Assembly: GCF_905147045.1 (NCBI RefSeq)
Contig: NC_065911.1
Span: 4,340,001 to 4,404,000, forward strand
Direction: 5' to 3'
From: Nymphalis io
Taxonomy: Eukaryota; Arthropoda; Insecta; Lepidoptera; Nymphalidae
Length of the DNA stretch: 64,000 nt
Shown here piece by piece: positions 59,581 through 64,000 of this stretch. How positions within the stretch are numbered: the first letter of the stretch is position 1; each line of letters starts with the position of its first letter. Position numbers and translations under genes: made by a program. The notes beneath the pieces are model-generated. The model searched no databases and was not told where the DNA came from. It saw only the letters and a program-made list of their open reading frames with translations.

Positions 59581-59974
59581 TGGTACTACTGGTACTTCAT
59601 GGTATATTATCCTGAAAACGAAATCTGTACTGTTCATTTGCAATGCCGATAAACTCGAATGAAAATAAAACCACTTTCCCACTTGATACGATTTCCATTG
59701 ATTGGATGTTTTAACCTTACGGGATTCAGCTGGTTTGATAACTTTCATTATAGAAAAGAGCGATAGGCCAAGCCCGTCCATATAAAAAAGTTGAACACGA
59801 ACTAGGACGCTCGTATTTAATTAATATCTTAAAAATAATTTTAATTATTTTTTTTTAGTCTAACATTGTTTCGCGAGATTTCATTAATTAAATCGATCAA
59901 GTAACCGAATAATATTCGGACTTACCTCGACTTGAATATATTTATATCTATCAATATAATCAATATTAATCATC

Positions 59975-60140
59975 CCTTACATCCCCAATGCGCCGTCAAC
60001 ATTGGGAACTAAGATGTTATGTCCTTCATGCCTGCCATTAACTGGCTCACTCATATTTCAAACCATGCGGTTTTGTGGTAAAATTTCTGATGAGTGGTGA
60101 TACCTTCCCAGGTGAGCTTGCAGAAAGCCCTGCCACCAAG
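59975..60140 (+). repeat. degenerate S1 copy
   Basis: Forward: ATCCCCAATGCGCCGTCAAC, GGGAACTAAGATGTTATGTC, GCCCTGCCACCA. Confidence 0.65.
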
Positions 60141-60924
60141 TTTGACGAAAAATCTTCAGTTTTGATTCACGCTAAATTGTTTTAACCGCTAGACCAAAGT
60201 ACTTGTAATAGTTCTGCAAAACAAATTACGAGACAATTTATAAACACATGTTTTTGCAATTGAAAAAGTAGTACATACATCGATTGGGCGCGACCTTCGA
60301 TGAAGATCTGCGTTATCTATCTATTGAGTCAGCCACTTGAACGCGATTATGTTTCAAGTGCTATCAACATATTTAATATTAGCAACAAAATTCATCACTC
60401 TGTAAAATCAACTAAATAAATTCAGTACAAGTAACCCGACCTTAAACACTTTTAATTAAAATATAGAAATATTTGACTTCAAATTCGATCTTGAAATTAA
60501 ACTTCTATCGCGACGAACATTTTCACAAAAACAAAGGTATCTGTATACGTTTTCCTCGAAACCGATTTCTCTTTTGAAACAACGCAAAAACTGTGAACAT
60601 ACATTATCCGTCAAAAACATCACACACGAAAGAATGAGACTGCAACAATGATATATAATTACAGTATTTATAACTGGATAACGAAAGAAACGTTGACATT
60701 TCACATAATAGTTATGTGAATGTCTTATGTGACTTGTGACGTGAGGTCTTTGATCTATGTATTGTTTAATTGTACGTTTTTATACAATAGACGCGTATAA
60801 TAACAAAATTACACATAATAAATTTTATAAATAGAATATTTTAAAAGAGTAAGATTTAACAATGATTTTTTCCACAAAGAACTAATATAGGCTCATTTAT
60901 TATGTGTATATATATATATATATT

Positions 60925-61190
60925 TTATAAAGGTAGGACGAGCAAGTGGGCCACCTGATGGTATTGGTCACCAATGCCCATAGACATTGGCATTGAAAGA
61001 AATATTAACTATCGCTCATATCGCCAATGCGCCACCAACCTTGGGAACCGAGAAGTGATGTCCCTTGTGCCTGTAATAGCACTGGCTCACTCACCTTTCG
61101 AACCGGAACACAAAAATACCAAGTATTACCGTTTGCGATAGAATCTCTGATGATTGGGTGGTACCCAGTTGCACATAGACCTACCACCAG
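60925..61190 (+). repeat. S1 repeat, full length, diverged
   Basis: Forward: GGTAGGACGAGCAAGTGGGC to GACCTACCACCAG, after an (AT)n tract. Confidence 0.82.
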
Positions 61191-61194
61191 TATT

Positions 61195-62740
61195 ATATTT
61201 TATTACATTTATTTTTTAAACAAATGTATATCATATTTTTAATTATTCAATACCAGATAGTAAATCACCATATTATTCACACATTCGAATAATTTTTAAC
61301 GAGTTAATAAATAAATATCTTAATTATACGCGTTCGTTCAAATTTATACCAATATTATAAATTCGAAAATAAATCTGTCTGTCTGTTACGCATTCACGAC
61401 TAAACCACTGAACTGTTTTTGATGAAAATATAAAAATTACTTGGCGATGTTTTACCTAAACTATGATATATGTATGTATGAGATACTATTTCACAGTGGC
61501 GTTTTTATTTAATAATTATATGCAAATACTTGTCACGAATTTAAATGTACTTTAACACGAGGTGACTTGGTGGTCATTGTTCTTAAATATTTGTAAATTC
61601 CGTTGAATAATTTCGTTAAACTACAAACATGTGTGTTATAAAGTCGACCAGATGTAAATTTTAATACAGATTTTCGATGTTTTATATACATACATATGTA
61701 ATAATCTACACTACAAAAAATACTGAATACAAAGAACACATCATAAGTAAAGTAACGCCTAACGTCCCACAGCTGGGCGAAAGGCGTTTAAATTTTTAAG
61801 TTTATTCCAAAACGCTGCTCTATATATCTAGAGGCACAGATAAATATTAAAAACGAATTAACACATTCTGCATTTGAACCTCCGTTTAAGATTTATATGT
61901 TATCTGTATTTCCACTAAATCATATCGGTTACTTGAATATTTCCATATGGTACCTTGCCATTGTCCAAGATATCATAGTCGCAACAGCTAGTATGAAATA
62001 TAGGTACGTGTGTTTAAAACGCTTCATTACGTGAGACGTAACGCCATGACGCCACCAAAAGTATGACTGGGTCTCACGCTAGATCTCAATTACTAATTAC
62101 GTTAGCGTTACAATGTGAAGTAAGAAAATTTAAGAATATAAAACACTAATTGACCCTCCCGACTTAATTCAGCTAAAATTCATACAGTGTCATTTCATAC
62201 GAAGTTGAAATTTCCAAAAATATTTTCATAGAAGACATTATATAATAAACCTATAGTCCAAAAACATTTCTGAACTCAGTAGTATTGGCTGTTGATAGTC
62301 AGGAAAAACGAATCTATATATTATTTCGAGGGATATTCATTAGGTTGAATAACAATGAAACGACCTTATTTATGCAATTGTTATATAGAAGAGGTTATAT
62401 AATTATAATTATATATTTAAGAGACCTACTTATTCGTATTATTAAGTTTATTTAAGCGTTTCAATAGGCCAATTAAATACGGTTCGCATAACGAAGTTAA
62501 CTTCGCTATTTCATTAATGTGTATTAATTAAAATTTTAAAGTATTACTGTAGAGCAGCTTTGCTTGTTGAATCGTAATTCCATCTCAGCGAACTGACGAA
62601 GTGACCTTTGCGGCAAAGTTCAAAAAGAGTTTACAATATTTCCTGTAAATATGATTATGTATACATGTTTGGATTTTTTAACTTATTTTCATGACTCCTT
62701 CACTTAAATATATTTGTATCATATGAAAAATTGGGTAAAA
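61195..62740. other. upstream flank, little recognised
   Basis: AT-rich. A remnant of S2 in reverse lies at about 61757-61825 (AACGTCCCACAGCTGGGCGA). Otherwise nothing. Confidence 0.5.
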
Positions 62741-62742
62741 TA

Positions 62743-62952
62743 CCAGCCTGTAACCCTATTGCTGGGCTAAGGCCTCTCTTATTATGGATAAGTTTTTAGA
62801 GTTAGTATACCACGATGGTCCAATGCGGATTGGTGGATACAAAAGTTGATTTTGTTTAAGGGACAGAAATGAAACACATTTAAAAATCATTGGTTTTCAG
62901 GTTCGAACCCGCAATCATCGGTTAATATTCACGTGTTCCACTGAGCCATATT
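62743..62952 (-). repeat. degenerate S2 SINE with head
   Basis: Reverse: CCAGCCTGTAACCCTATTGC, GCAATCATCGGTTAATATTC and a B box GGTTCGAACCC, with a deletion in the middle. Confidence 0.7.
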
Positions 62953-63664
62953 CTCATATAAATTGAATAAATCTTATTAATTAAAAAAAACCTCCAGCAA
63001 CGACACTTTAATGCGTTAACGAGAAACAGAAACGAGGTATAAAACCGTCTTCCATATTCATAATCCAATGTTTTTTTTAATTAAAACCATTTTTTTATAC
63101 ATTTCATTTCAGAGCACTGAGCTCGAATACAGAGCAAAATTACGAGAGATGGCAAATGTTTGTATAACTAAAAGCGTACGGATTGAATATCTCTTTTCAT
63201 TTCGTTTCGCAATACCTAATATTTTTATTTTTTAGTGGATTCGATAGTTTTTTTTCTTTAAAGAGAACGAATGTATATCAGCTTACTACGATGTTCATTA
63301 AGTATAGAGTATGTACATGTATAGAAGTTATTCGAAGTTCGGAATCTATCAAATATTATACATGTTACCGTAAAATTGTAAATACAGTTAGATAATAATC
63401 TATTTCGCGAGATTGTAATCTGTCGAATAATTGTGAATCGTAACATACTGCTTATAATTTAATGCATTACTTTTGGTAGATCATTAGCGGACTGGCCATC
63501 AGTCAGCGGGCGAGACGGGACGGGGACGGGACTGCGACGGGGCGTGAGTTGTGATGTACTAGTTAATGTAGAAAACACCACACGGCATCGTCGCGTTTGG
63601 CGGGCTACGTTCCGTCTGCTTGACTACCAAATCTACTAATATAAACTGTCATGTCAGCGTCGCC

Positions 63665-63790
63665 ACATGTGTATTCCACCAACCCGCATTGGAGCAGCGT
63701 GGTGGAATAAGCTCCAAGCCTTCTCCTCAAAAAGGAAAGAGGAGGCCTTAGCCCAGCAGTGGGACAATTACAGGCTGTTACTGTATGTCA
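63665..63790 (+). repeat. S2 SINE 3' end
   Basis: ACATGTGTATTCCACCAACC to GGGACAATTACAGGCTGTTA; head missing. Confidence 0.88.
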
Positions 63791-64000
63791 GCGTCGGTCA
63801 CCGTCGTCTTTATAATCGATTTTCTATCTGGAATGTGTTAGGCCTAAAGTGTACATCCAAGTTTTCGTCTGGGGCGAGTAATGGCCGCCAACCTAAATAA
63901 CACGTTTCAGAGAAAATCTCAAGGAGAAATAGGAAAATGATTTGGTTTACAAATCTTTCTTGGAAAATGGCTTTTATTATAAACTTATTAATACCTACTG

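Overview
The window looks like nuclear DNA from a lepidopteran, probably a butterfly. It is AT-rich, short exons with GT-AG introns are scattered over tens of kilobases, and the introns are full of tRNA-derived SINEs and non-LTR retrotransposons of kinds common in Lepidoptera. The assignment to order is an inference from repeat style. No species can be named from the sequence alone.

The only host gene I can support is a dihydropyrimidinase/CRMP-family gene on the minus strand. It runs from a start codon at 56659 to a stop at 19833 in 14 coding exons. I assembled these by hand, with every exon phase matching the next, and they give a 581-residue product. All six residues that bind the metal pair in dihydropyrimidinases are present (H77, H79, carbamylated K169, H202, H258, D336), so the product should be catalytically competent. 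Its C-terminal tail (exons 12-14) is CRMP-like. Intron 2 alone is 15.3 kb.

The main structural event is a partial tandem duplication of the 3' half of this gene. Unit B (19720-38861) joins directly to exons 1-4. Unit A (2464-16832) repeats exons 5-14, with the same splice sites and no stops, but has no exons 1-4 and no promoter. A 2.9-kb spacer (16833-19719) separates them. At least 14 residues differ between the copies, and at most of those that can be judged the A copy has the unusual residue. The units have since diverged through mobile elements. A has RTE insertions at 5422-6976 and 10952-14082. B has a CR1/jockey-like insertion at 24601-26041, a 22/24-bp minisatellite grown from 3 to about 35 units (26188-26980), a hAT-like MITE (27804-28291) and a 5.8-kb jockey-type LINE flanked by 30-bp direct repeats (32536-38321). 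That LINE itself carries a nested, internally deleted LINE in its gag ORF. A false duplication made by joining two haplotypes in assembly cannot be excluded.

Other regions: 1-2463 is an RTE element running off the left edge. 39956-55292 is intron 2, with SINEs, a LINE with a 736-codon ORF and an altered YADD box (50743-52953), and two back-to-back AT-rich palindromes (42623-42735). 56660-64000 lies upstream of the gene and holds a possible promoter, many SINE copies and a GC-rich island near 63490-63560. I label repeat families S1-S5 (short repeats) and L1-L6 (LINEs) for this window only; these are not database names.
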